Positions 1 through 13,000 of a DNA stretch of 64,000 nt are shown here, in pieces (the stretch's first letter is position 1; every line of letters starts with the position of its first letter). The position numbers and the translations under genes are program-made. The DNA is from Symbiodinium natans (taxonomy: Eukaryota; Sar; Dinophyceae; Suessiales; Symbiodiniaceae): NCBI GenBank assembly GCA_905221605.1, contig CAJNDS010002542.1:178501-242500 (forward strand). Direction: 5' to 3'. Under the pieces are notes generated by a model. The model saw nothing but the letters and a program-made list of their open reading frames with translations. It ran no database searches and was not told the origin of the DNA.

Positions 1-1029
1 ACGCTCTGGGGTTTTCCCACGAATTTGCTTATAAGAATCCCCCAAAATCGAAAAGTATTCTTCCTTACAAGGGTAATCCTTGGAATATTATGTTGCATGT
101 TTTGGGTGGTTCTTAAGCAAACCAGTAGTTTAGGGATTAGGATTTAGGGTTAAGGGTTTAGGGATGAGGGATTAGGGTTTGACCCCAATGATGCTCATGA
201 TGCTGTCCTGGGCCCGGACCCGGGAGGCCTCCAGGACCTGATGACGGTTTAGGGTTTGGGGTTTAGGGTTTGGGGTTTAGGGTTTGGGGTTTAGGGTTAA
301 GGGTTTGGGGTTTAGGGTTTAGGATTTGGGGTTTAGGGCTGTAGGGTTCAGGGCTTGGGCTTTAGGCTCGAGGGTTCAGGGTAGAGGGTTTCAATACACA
401 GCTTGAGGGTTTAGGGGCTCGTAAACCCTAAAACTTAAAACCCTCAAGCCCTCGACCCTAGACCCTACACCCTAAACCCCATCCGAAGAAGCTTTCGGGC
501 TTTCATGCTTCAGCTGAGGCTTGTCTAGGCCTCATGAAGACTTCAGGTTGCTGATGCCCAAAAGCTTGCGCTTCTTCAACGGTATACATTGTGGGAGTGG
601 CGCTGACGCATCATTGGGCCCAAGATGGTTCGTCGCCGCAGAGGGTTTAGGGTTTTACGCCTGTTGGGTTTAGGGTTTAGGGTTTAGGGTTTACGGATTA
701 GGGTTAGGGTTTCGGGTTTAGTGTTCTTAAACTTTGCGGACGCAAATGGTACAGAATGTGTATATGTTCTATGTGTAGATGTAGATGTACACGAAGATGT
801 ATATGAATATATAGAATGAATGTATATGTATTTTTTTATTTTTATATTTATACATATGTACGCATACACTACCTGGGGCCCCGGTCATTCCAAATAGGAA
901 ATGGTGCCGAGCCCTTACATAAAACCAGGGTTCTAGGACTTAGCGTTTAGGGTTTTAGGATCTAGGGTTTAGGGGTTAGGTAGGGCTTAGGGCCTCAGGG
1001 AAACGTGGGTATTCGGCCCTTGGTCAGCG
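1..1029. other. Region upstream of the ankyrin gene
   Basis: The stretch is dominated by degenerate TTTAGGG/CCCTAAA units. A non-repetitive island at about 182-245 resembles a second copy at about 4438-4520 (see findings). Another GC-richer island at 490-650 has no recognisable protein. The short minus-strand open frame near 684-869 is built from repeat and AT-rich simple sequence and is not supported as a gene. Confidence 0.6.
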
Positions 1030-4000
1030 ATGCTGCGCGTCCGCCAGCTTTCCGGCGAGGAGGTCTTCCAGATGCGCCTGGAGGAGTTTCCATCTTTTTA
1101 ACTGCTAGGGTTTAGGGTTTAGGGTTTAGGGTTAAGGGGGGTGCAGAATTTGCAAAATTTGGGGGCTTTTCGTGCTTCTGGGCTTCGGGTGTAGGGCGCG
1201 GGGTTTGTTAAGCTTAGCGCTATTCTTCAGGGTCCAGGGGTCTAGGGCCTTAGCATCCAAGGTTTGATACCCAAGATGCCCAAACACTGGTCCAGAAGTC
1301 CCGGCAAAGGGTGCTTTGGAGCTTCATTAGTCCTCAAGCTAAGGTAGCAAGTAGGGACTAAGTAGGGTATCTGTGGCTTCCCTACCTATTGAGTACCCAT
1401 GAACCTGCATAGCATGCACCTGATCCCTCCAGATCTTCCTCCTTCCTGCCTGCTTCGGGGTCAGCTCAGGGACCTTAAAGGGGGCATTGAAGGTACCTTA
1501 ACAGGGGACCTGGGGGGGGGGGGGGGGGGAGGGCGTCTGGGTGAGCCTGGCAGTCCTACGCCCCAAATTAAGGAAACCCTCACTGCAAGGAGTTCTGCCG
1601 CCTGGCGGACCAGAAGAGTAGCCCAGTGCGCTTTCTGAAGCGACAGCTGCAAACCGTGCGACTGGGACCACATGAGTCCCACCTCGTGGGAGGGGAGGGT
1701 TCTAGGGTTTCGGGATTTAGGGTTCGGGGGCCGTTAGGTGCTCAGGCTACGGGATTGTAGGATCATAACATGATATTATGCTTTGTACCTCCAGCTGCTT
1801 ATAGGTATCGGGTTCGTAGGGAGACACTGGCAATCTACATGGTGGGGGGCTTTCTTCGGGTGGCGAAGGGTTTGTGCGAGAGCGAACCCTCCACCATAGG
1901 CCCAAACCAAAACCCTAAACCCTAACCCCCCCCCCCCCAAAAACTCTAGACATCTGCAAACTCTAGAGCTCTAACACCTGAACAGCCCGAAGCCCTAAAC
2001 CCGAGTGCCGACATACACCCTCCTTTAGTGTGTGGCAGGTTAAGGTTTCCCAAAAATTGTGTGGTTTAAGGGTTAGATTTTAGGGTTCGGGTTTAAAGGT
2101 TTCATTGTTTACTGTTCAGTGTTATGGTGTGGGATGTTCCCCCTTAAACTAACAGTCTTGAATAGGGATTATAGTACTCCCTACCATAATCCCTATTCAG
2201 AACTGTTAGTATAAGGGGGAATATCCCAAGTTAAGAGACCCACAGATCGAGCTCCGTAAGATCGCCATACTTGGAGGTTCATGGTGCTTCGTAACCCACG
2301 TATAACTGCACTTAGAACCCAACTAAAACCCTATCAGGGCACTTACGGGGCTTAGAAGTGGGTTATAACCCTAAACCCAAAAACCCTAAACCCTAAACCC
2401 TATAAACCCGAACACCTAACCCCTAAACCCAAATGCAAAACCCTCAGCCCTAAGCCGAAATCCTAAGGCCTAGGGCCTAAGGCCCAAAGCCTATACCCAA
2501 TCCTAAACCCTTAACCCTAAACCCTAAGCCCGAAACTCACTTGGGAGGGTGGGGGGTGGGGCCGGCAAGGTGCGGCGTTCCCCGCTTCCGACAGCGCCTG
2601 CTCTTGGATGACGGGGCTCATCTCGATGAGGTACCGGCGATGTCACATGGTTTCGGGGGTTTAGAGTCTTTAGGGTTTCAGGTTTGGGATTTCAGGTTTT
2701 GGGTTTAGGGTTTCTGTTCTGATCTGGATTCAATCCACAATCCGATTGTGGAGTGGGTCTCGTGACGCTCTCTCGAATTCGTCCGGCTGGCCTATACGAG
2801 GTTGAGGGCTCGGTTATAACGTTCATGACGCAACCCAGAGGTAGATTCCGTTCGGCATTTGGCCTCGGGTTGCGTAGGTTTAGCGTTTAGGGTTTCGGGT
2901 TTAGGGTTTCGGGTTTACGGTGTATTTAGGGCCCCTAAACATGCTAAGCCCTTGATACAATCTGAGGCTTAACACCGGGGCTTAGGAGGTGCAATTATAT
3001 GTTTCAGGAGTTTAAGGTGCTTAAGGGCTTCAAGGGGCTTTGGTTCAGGGTTGCCGAGTTAAGAGCTTTCAAAGGTCGTGCAGGGTTTCGCCTTTAAGGG
3101 GATCACCTTCGCAAAGCCCCATTTGCAGATTGCGTGGCGCACGCATCCAGACCCTGCAAGTCTATAAACCCTTGTGAACTACATAGACCTAAACCCCCAA
3201 AACGTGCACCCTAAACCCTAACCCCCTAAACCCTAAACCCTAGCTAAGACCCTAACCCCAAACTGCCCTTTCGGGCTCGTCGGCCACTTGGGGGTTGAGT
3301 TCTTTGTGGTGCTGCATTGTAACTTCAGATCTTTAGCCTTTTTGGGCTTATTGGGTTTCTTAACAAGGCAGCTAAACATTTAATTTATAGCTACCCTCCT
3401 AAGTGCAGCCAAGAGTTTTTGAGGTGGACACAGCAATAGGCCTAGCGTCTTGAGGTTGATAATGCTGAGGGCTTAGAGTTTAGGGTTGTTCAGGGTGTAT
3501 CTAAGAAAATTCAACATACCCCTTGGGAACACGCTTAAAATAAGTTAAGAGGTATGGTAATATCCTCTCTTAGACTCCCTTATAATTTCGTTTTATGGGT
3601 TAAGGGTTATGGGTTTGGGGTGTGGTGAATCAGTCTTAGAGTTTAGGGCTAAGGTTCAGGGTATTGCTTTGGGATAATTTTGAATTTTCCTTCTTTCCCT
3701 TATAAGGGAACCTATTCCTAAATAATTTTCAAAGGGCTTTAAAGCAACACCCAGTTTTAGAGTTTTAGGGGTTAGGGCTTCAAGCTTTAGGGGTTTAGGG
3801 TTGCGGGGTGTAGGGCTTAGGTGGGTCCAGCGTTCTTTGGGACTTAACCCTAAACCCTAAACCCTAAACCCTAAACCCTAAACCCTAAACCCTAAACCCT
3901 AAACCCTAAACCCTAAACCCTAAACCTTAGGGTTGAGCTGTGGGAGTCGCTGATGGGAGCCCGTGTGTAGGACATGGGCATTGGGTCACCAATGGAGCTG

Positions 4001-7000
4001 CAGCTGGTGGTGCTGCTTGGCTGGGTTTAGGGTTTAGGGTTTCTAGGGTGTCTAGGGTTTACAGGGTTTAGCGGTTTAGGGTTTCTGGGGTTTTTAGGGT
4101 TTTGAGGGTTTTTAGGGTTTTTTAGGGTTTTTAGGGTTCTTGGGGTTTTTAGGGTTTTTAGGGTTTATAGGGTTTATAGGGTTTAGGGTTTAGGGTCCTG
4201 AAACTGTTAACACACTAAACCCGAAGTCACGAAAGCTAGCCTCCGAAGGCTAGCTGAGTCCCTGATCAACCGGAAGTTTGCGCGGGGATCGGGGCCAAAC
4301 CTGGCCTGCTTTTTACAAGCCAGACTGTCGGCTATTTCGGGATTTTGGGGAGCCCTAAACCCTGAACCCTGAACGCTAAACCCTAAACCCTAGAGTGCTT
4401 ACAAGGTTGAGGCGTTGGGCGCCAGGGTTCGGGGGAGAAACCGGACCCCAATGATGCTCACGATGCTGCCCTTGGCCTGGGCCCAAAAAACCTTCAGGAT
4501 TCCAATGATCCTCATGCCGGTTTAGGGTTTAGGGTTTAGGGGTTCAGGTTTAGGAGTTGTTTAGGAGTTAGGGTTTAGGAGTTAGGGTTTTGGATTTGGG
4601 GTTTAGGGCTACGCGCTCTGGTCTCAGTCCCTCATCCCAAGTCCAGACCTTAAGCCCTGAGCCTTGAACCCTAAGCCCCGAACCCTGAAGCCCTAAACCC
4701 GAAACCCCAAACCCTAAACCCTAAACCCGAAACCCCAAACCCTAAACCCTAAACCCGAAATCCTAAACCCTAAGCCCTGAAGCCCGAAACCCACTGAGTC
4801 TTCAGCAGAGGCTCAACTTCGCTGGGACCAAGGGCAGGGATGCAGACGAACTGGCACCTCGACGTGGGCGATTGGGGGGTCAGGGATTTAGGGTTTAGGG
4901 TTTAAGTTGAAGGTTTCGGGATTTATTGCTTAGGGTTGTTGCTTGGAGGTTCATGGGTGCTTACAAGTGGGGTTATAATTAAGTAGGGTAGCTCTGGTTC
5001 GACCCTTGGTTAGGGTACTTGTAAGTACCTTCTGGGGGTCTTCGGGATTAAGAACTCGCTTCTGACTCTTTTTGCTTCGGTCATTTCTTGGTAGGCAGCC
5101 TTAATGCATGTCGTTGTTCCGTCATTTGAAGTTTCATGGACAGCACTTGTACGAATGCCCGACATCGCACTTTAGGCTCACCTGCGTACATGTCCATAAA
5201 AGAGAAAGATGCAGCAATATTTTCGAGCATTATACAGATACCTTTATAGGATCACCAAAAGGGACTAAACTCTGTCACACCGAACTTTAAAGTTAAGCTG
5301 CAGAATGGCTTTGGGTTTCGGCTCTAAACCGGGAGCCGCAAACCCGAAACCCTACACCCCCCAAAAGCCCAAAAGGTTCAGGCGGTGTACCTGGACAAGG
5401 TGGCGCGAGTGGAGTCCATCCTTTCTCGTCCACAGGAGTTTTCGCTGGGAGTGTTTAACTCATGGCTTGCGATTTCGATGTTTTTTTTGTTTGGCTTCTT
5501 TTGTGGGTTCGGGGTTTAGGGTTTAGTGGGGAGTGAGGGATGTTTACAGGGCTCTTAAGAGAGGGTCCAAGGGGCGTGCGTAACCCGATCTTCCCTACTG
5601 TGCTCATCAGAACGGCTTCCCTAAGGTTCCCTAGCAACCTCATCCCCCTCTCGGGTTAGGCCCTTCGGGAGAGTGTTGTTGGTTTTTCCCTTTCCGGGGG
5701 GGGGGGGAGTTGGGGAGTGGGGAGTGGGGCACCCTATACCCTGATACCCTAACCCATATCAGAGCATGAGCTTCCCTGCACTGAGTTAGATGTGAGAGGA
5801 CAGTTCAAGAAAAATAAGGAAAGTATGAGGAATAGAGGGTTTCAGATGGTTCTGGCCTGAGGGTGTAGTTCAAAATAAGAGCAGGTCAACAGATAGCTAC
5901 AGCAAACGCCTCGTTGTCCTTATGTTCACAAGAAGAAGTATATGCCACAATTCCGCAAGGAAGGAGGCTTCGGCTCGCATTGGCTTTGTCAGTCACTCGG
6001 ACGGTTTCGAAGCATCCACTTGGAGACTGAACTTCAGAATAAATTTCTACTTGGTAACATTAGCGATTCTGTCTGTGGAAGCGCCTTGACATGGCAAAAG
6101 CCTGCAGTGGATTAGGGTACTCGAGCTGACTAATCAGGGGAGCCCTGGGCGCCACATAGCCGGCCTTTAGAAACATTCTATACTGTCGGCCCTTGAGATC
6201 CGTATGGATCCTCTGTACAATCTTCGCTGCATGAGGCAACTGCGGCCGGAAAAACACTGCTGGTACTTTACAAGGCACTCCAACGAACTTCAAGGCTGCC
6301 ATGTTCTGGATATTCTAAAGGCTTTTGCAATGATCAAAAAGAGAGCGCACAACATGCGCAAACGTGACGAGCTGACTCGTCAAAGCTTGGCGATGCAACA
6401 CTAGCTGCGGGGTATTGAGTTTCGTGGACCCAAAGGGCCTTGACCTTAACACCCCTACACCCACCCGGTCTAACCTCATCAGACCAAGCGGCCAGATTCA
6501 GTGGAACCAACCACCCAGTCTGGCCGGTAAAGGCATAATACATCTCCAGCAATGAGAACCCTCCCGGGTCCCAAACCCACTCGACGGAACAAAACCACTC
6601 AAACAAGAGCGGCCCGAACGGTGCGCAGAGCAAAAAGCGATGCCAAACAGGCTCGCAGTCGCTGCCAGGGATCCCAGCATCACAAAGCATCATTCCAAGC
6701 GCTTGCATTTTGAGTTGTAGCATATCCTCAGGAACGGGGCTTAGGGTTTCGGGTTTAATTAGGGTCTAGGGTTGAGGGTGATTTTGAAAGGGTTCTACCT
6801 TGGACCCTGACCGGTCGTACTCAGTATGAAGCCCTTCTAGGGCTCAACCTCAGGGGTACGAATCTGGACCATAAACCTTGGGATTTTAGCCCCCTGATAA
6901 TAGTACCCCCTACTATAATCCCAATGAAGGAGTCTGTTAGTATAAGGGGGAACATCCCAACATAAATCCCCAGAAACCCTGTGCCCCACGCGCCGCGGAG

Positions 7001-10000
7001 GATCCAAACAAGCCCTCGCAGGGCCGGACGCCACTCATGGCCGCCGTCAGCACCGGCTCCCTACACGTGGTAGCCGTTCTCCTGGAGGCCGGAGTTGAAA
7101 GGTTTCGGGGTCCAGGGTCGAGTTGTTGCGTGAAAAGTTGTAGAGGCTTTTGGGGTTTCAGGTTTAGGGGTTAAAGGTTCAGGGTCAAGGGCTAAGTTTT
7201 AGATAGGCTTAAAGTTTAGGGGGACAGGTGTAGGGAGCAGAGTTAGGCTGGTAGGGCTTGAGCCCAGTAGGCCTTCAGCTGAGTCTTGTTGAGGTAAAAG
7301 GTCTTCTCCCTAGGGTTTTTTCCAGAGTGGCTTGGGGGATATCTTCTGTATACGTCGACATGATGCCGTGATGTCTCTTGCGGAGTCTCTGCTCGCGTTG
7401 CATGTTTCGGGCTCCGTCCTGGGGAGGCCTTTTTGCATTTTCAGGGTAGCGGCAGGTGCTGCTTCTTCTAGAGTTTTTGCGATGGTGCGAGCCTACCTGC
7501 CGGAAGATGACTTTAAAGCTATGCCCTATTGGCAGCAATGGGACGAGGTAGTGAAGATGATCTTCGAGGTCGGTGGCTTGCCCGCTTTACCGGCCACCAT
7601 GATGCACCTCGTGTGGAACTTGCTCCAAATGGGCTTGTGGTACGCCACTGCTCGCGCATTCCCCTCGCCCGACGGGTTCTACTTCGGCTTCCTCCGGAAT
7701 GCACTCATGGGCCACTTCTTGTTCGAGTTCCTATCTTGGACAGGTACCTACTCAGGGCCGCTCATGGGAAACATCAACCCACCGTTCCCCTGGACCCGGA
7801 TGCGCTTCATCCGCGGAACCATCAAGGAGCCCTTCTTCCAGTGCCTGGGCTACAAGCGAACCTGGCTGGACGTTTTGGTGTGCTCCGCGGTGGTGCCCAT
7901 CATGATCTTTCTCCTGGTCACCCCGGACGCCGGAGTTTGGGAGGCGCTCTGGCCCGCCTGCGTTTGGACGCTCTTCATCTTGGACTACTCCTGCTACACA
8001 GGCTTTTTCGGTGCCTGGCACGGGCCCGTCTCCTTGATATTTGGATCAAGGGCTTTCTTCGGCCCCCATGGGACGAATGCTGGGCTCCAGCTAGTGCTGC
8101 TGATGACCTGGATCGGCAGTGGTGTCGCGAAGCACGGAGACTGGTTCGTGGTGAACTTTGCGGCGGAGTGGGTGCTGCCCTACATCTTCGCAGGAAGCCG
8201 CTTCTGGCAGAACCTCATCTACAAGGACATCTCGGGAGGGGACTGCTCCCCGACGCGACTAGCAGCCGTCTTGGGCTATATGGCTGCGATACTGGAGTGG
8301 GCGGGTCCCTTATTCCTGCTCGCCGCTCCTCTGTGCGGATCATGCAGATCATATCAGGCCTCCACAGCCTTGATAGGGCTGGGACTGATGGTTCTGATGC
8401 ACATCTACATCATCGTCCACCTGCCCTTCATCGACGTGTTTGCCATCAACTTGATCCCGATCCTTTGGTCCATCTACTGCTTCTGGATGACCTGCGTGGG
8501 TTTTGACTATGTGGACTTGTGGCTAATGCCCTTGCCTTTGAAACTCTGCTTTGTCGGCTTTGCTCTCCAGACCGTCTATGGGCAGATCTACACGGACCGG
8601 GTGTGCTACCAGAACTGTTATCGCTTCTGGTCCGGCAACTTCTCCTTCTCCTGGTTCCTGATGACCGACTCCGCCATCGAAAAGATAAAGAGCCGCGTGA
8701 TCTCCACGGCCGTCTTCCCTCCGTCCGAAGATTTGAAAGCCTCCGGCCTCATGGCAGAGTGGGAGTGCGACTTCTTCGCCTACTTTGCCGTGGGAATGCT
8801 TTGGGCCGTCATGCCCTCCCAGCGGCTTCTGCCGCTCATGGTCCACGAGGTCACCAAGGGCAAGGCCCTACATGAGCTTAACTTGATGCCTGCCTGGGCG
8901 GTCGTGAACCACTGCATCTAGGATCCAGGGAGTAGGTTTTTTGTTCATTTTGTTTAGGGTTTAGATTCCCTCACAAGCCCCTGTAAAGCAACAAGGGCAC
9001 AATTTTTATTCCTGGGTTACTCTTGGGTCACCCTAAACCCTAAGCCCTAAACTACCCTAAATCCTAAACCCTAAACCCTAAACCCTAAACCCTTCAATTT
9101 TATTCCTATAGGTTACTCTTGGGTCTAGGCATGGGCAGCGCCAGCAACGATGACGGCCGTGTGACCCAGCTCCTTCCGCGACTCCAAGAGGTCGTCAACT
9201 TTGAGTGTCTTGGTAAGCCCAGCGGTTTCGGGTCTAGGGTTTAGGGTTTAGGGTTTAGGGTTTAGGGTTTAGGGTTTAGCAATTCAGGGCTGAGGGTTTA
9301 GGGTTTAGGGTTTAGGGTCCATGGTTAGGGTTCAGGGTTTAGGGTCTAGGGTTTAGGGTCTAGGGTTTTTTGGTGTAGCTAACCCAAAAAAGGGGGTGCC
9401 CTTATTGCAATGTGGTTCCTGGGCTACCAAGGAGTGGCGAGTGTGTTTGCCTGCGGTGTAAGTCCTGCTCCGGCTTCGGTGGCAAGATGGCCTACGAAGC
9501 GGTTGACCTCTCTGACGGCCAGCTCTTCTCAGGAGTTTGGGAGGTCGCGGATGCCGTGAAGCTCCGCAAGCCTTCCGACACGCAGGAGTTGCTCAGCAAG
9601 ATCCCTCTGCGCGCCACCGCCTTCTGATTTCGAAGGGATGAGCTCGCAGATTGAGGGTGGCCGACTCCGAACTCGTGAACCCTACCACCTTTGGCCTCGA
9701 AGCCCCCAAGCGCAGAATCCTCAGCCCCGAAAGTAGATCCTACACCCTAAACCCCAAACCACACTCAAGCATGCCTTGAGTTTTTTTCAGATATTGGCAG
9801 AGTGAGTCGTGGGCCTGCACCTGAGATTTCAATAGATTCAGGTCAGGAACACCCCCTTCGAGCTCAGTTCTCATGAGTTCCCCTATCACCCCGCTCTAAA
9901 ATACCTTCCCCCCCCTCCCCCGAGGTTCCCCCCAGAATTAAGGCTGGGGAACCTAGGGGTGGGGCGTAGTAGGGGAACCCATGAAGTTACCAACAAGGGC

Positions 10001-13000
10001 GGCCATGGTTGGCCATCGTTCTGGGCCCGAAAGAAAAAAGTTGAGATTCCGGGGTACAAGGAGGGACCCCTCGAAGTGACCCGCAATCTTATTCCCCTAT
10101 ATAACCCCTATACATGCAGTAAAGTCCCTTATATGCCTACGTAGCCCCTAAGTAACCCCGAAATAACCCCTAAGGGGTCCTTTATGCGGGTCCCTCTTTA
10201 GTCGCTTGATGAGTGCTTTCTTGAGGATTTACAGAAACCCTGCACTAAACCCTGAACCCTAAACCCGAATCCCCCCTTGTATTTTGGGTTTGCCTTTTTG
10301 AAGTTCCTCTAAAGGAAAATAAAGGAGGGCCATATTAGAAGCAAATTAAGGGAACCTCTATTAGGGGCACATCGGGCCCTAGACCCTAAACCCTCATCCC
10401 TGCACATTTTGGGGGTTCGAGTAGGACTCCCTTGAAGAACCCGGGGGGCTCCCTCAGTCTCCCCCCCCACACCCCCCTAATCAAGCCCTCAGTGTGCCCC
10501 ACAGAGACCCTAAACCCTGAAACCTGAATTTATGGACCCTAAACCCTGAACCCTAAGCCCTGAAGCCGTGAGTTATGCAGAGATGCCTCCGGCTGGTTCC
10601 AGAGGCCCCAACACCTCAACCCTCGGATTTCAACTTGTCTGGATACCCAAGAGATGCCGTTTGAGTACTCTTAAGAGGGATTAGGCTTAGGGTTTAGGGT
10701 TTATAGCTTTTAGGGTTTAGGGTTTAATTAGGGTTAAGGGTTTAGGGTGTAGGATTGCGCCCCTCTCTCACTAAAATCCCTGGACTCTGTAGACTTCCCG
10801 CCTGGTTAGAAAAAGTCTTGCCAGGCCAACGCCGATCCGGACGCAACGAGCTCGGCGGGCCATTCGGCGCTCCAGATTGCGCAGCCCTTCCTGACCAGCG
10901 TTGTTCAGGGTGGAAGTTGGGGGGTTTAGGGTGTAGGGTTGAGGGTTTGACGGGGTTTGGGTAGGTTTTCATGTAGGGGTTGTAGTGTTCTTTGGTTGCT
11001 TTAAGGTGCTTGGCCGACAAGGAGATATGACTTAACTGGCTTGCGGGAAAACTTAGGCTCTGCCCTAATGCCCTAACCCCTAAACCCTAAACCCTCACAT
11101 GGATCTAAAGCAAATATCAGGGTTTCTGTGTCGTGGTGCCCTGTCAATGCCAGAGACCCCAAAACCTTACTATTGGAAGCACCATCATATAATCAGTATC
11201 TTGTATGTATGTAAAGCTGCTACGAATATTACGAATATATGTTTCTAGTTAGAAGTTAGAAAAATAGCCATCAGATCAATACTGCAAGGAACAGCTTTTC
11301 GGGTTTAGGGCAGCTCATTGTTTAGGGTTTGAGAACAAAAGGTGCGCAGAGGGCCACTTGGAGATTGTGCGCCTGATGCTCCAGGCCACTGCGCGTAGGA
11401 TTGAGTTTTAGGGTTTAGGGTTTAGGGTTTAGGGTTTAGGGTTTAGGGTTTAGGGTTTAGGAACCGCGAACCCTAGGCCCTTGCAAGCCTCTGTAAACCC
11501 CCGAAGCCCCAGAACACGAAACCCTGAAACCCTAAACCCAAACTTAAACCGCCCTAAAACCCTAAACCCCAAACCCCGTCAGGATTCTAGGCCCTATATA
11601 GACTCTACACTCTTAACCCCAAGCTCTATAGTGCTAAACACCTACAGGCCCTTGTAAGTAGGGATGTATGTAGGGTAACCATGGCCATTCCCTTTATTAG
11701 GGTCAGTATAGCCCTACTTATAGGTAGCCGCGAACCTTCAGGTTGATGGCTTGAATGGGCAGATTCTGCGCACACCCTAATACCCTTAGTAGCCAAGTAC
11801 CCGAACCCCCAACCCCTAAACCCCAAACCCTAAACCCCCAACCCCTAAACCCCAAACCCTAAACCCTAAACCCTAAACCCCAAACCCTAAACCCCAAACC
11901 CTAAACCCTAAACCCTAAACCCAGAGGCCGGCGCCCAGGAGCACAAAAGCAGCCGGTCCAAGGTTCTCCCCGAAGCGGCAGTGCACTTTGAACTCACGCC
12001 TTTAGGGTCCTGGGGTCGCAGGGTTTAGGGTTTAGGGTGGGTCGTAGGGTTTATAGGGTTTAGGGTCTTAGCGTCTCAGGGGTCGTAGGGTCGTAGGTTT
12101 TAAGGTGTTAGGGTGTTAGGGTCGTAGGGTCATAGGAGTTAGAGTCGTGGGGCTTCGGGTTTTTGGGATTTGTCACTTTGGGGTCCTTTGCGCTTTGGGC
12201 GTCTCTGTTCTGAGGGTTCAGCGTTTCTTGAGGGCTGGCCTTTCTACATAAGGTCCCTTGGCAGGTGGGTGTATAAGGCCGAGGGTGTATAGGACTTAGG
12301 TTACAAAACGCCTAAGAACTCCCCATAGTTTGCCCTTGTTTTTAGCAGCCCACAGGTCTGTTCGGGTTGTACGCCAGGATTTCTTGGGTTTAGGGTTTGG
12401 GGTTTCGCGTTTCGGGTTTAGAGGTCTCAAGTATCCAAGAGGGTCCACTTACCCCAACACCACTAACATGCCTTCGGGTGCCCAAACCCAACACAGCGCC
12501 CGAAGTCGACCCTCCAGTCGTTTGAGAGCCTGTGATTTTGGGAGAAGTGTGTGAACCCTAGCCCCCCGAAACCTAACCAGAAGTTGCTACTCCCCAGGCC
12601 CCGCTGGCCCCAAGAAAAGGAACGCTGATAGGGTCTGGGATGGCCCTAAGGCCTAAACCCTGGTAGGGTGTGCCCTGGATGATGGAAGCTACCCTGATTT
12701 CAAGATAGGAAGTCAGATTCAGGTACACTCCTTTTGTTGTGAAAAGGTACTCCAAACCAAAACCAAGGCGTGGAGACGTGGAAATGGTGCGTATGCTGCT
12801 GGAGGCCGATGCCCACGTACGATCGGGAAACTCGGACGCCTTCAATGCCCTGAAATTGGCCACTGAGCAAGGCTTCACGGACGTGGTGCAGCTGCTGCTG
12901 GAGTTCCGTGCAAACGTAGATTCCACTGATGATCGGTGCAACCACTTCCGGACCTGCTTGCACAAGGCTGCATCCAGAGGCTTCGTAGATGTGGCAAAGC

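Noticed and set aside
3844-3925. Chromosome end (true telomere) inside the window
   Set aside because: The array is short, is flanked by exons of one gene on both sides, and similar arrays occur throughout in both senses.
7529-8506. 325-codon + strand frame and other frames overlapping the DUF3556-like gene
   Set aside because: They are shadows of the real frame: R/L/H-rich composition, and no membrane or domain pattern.
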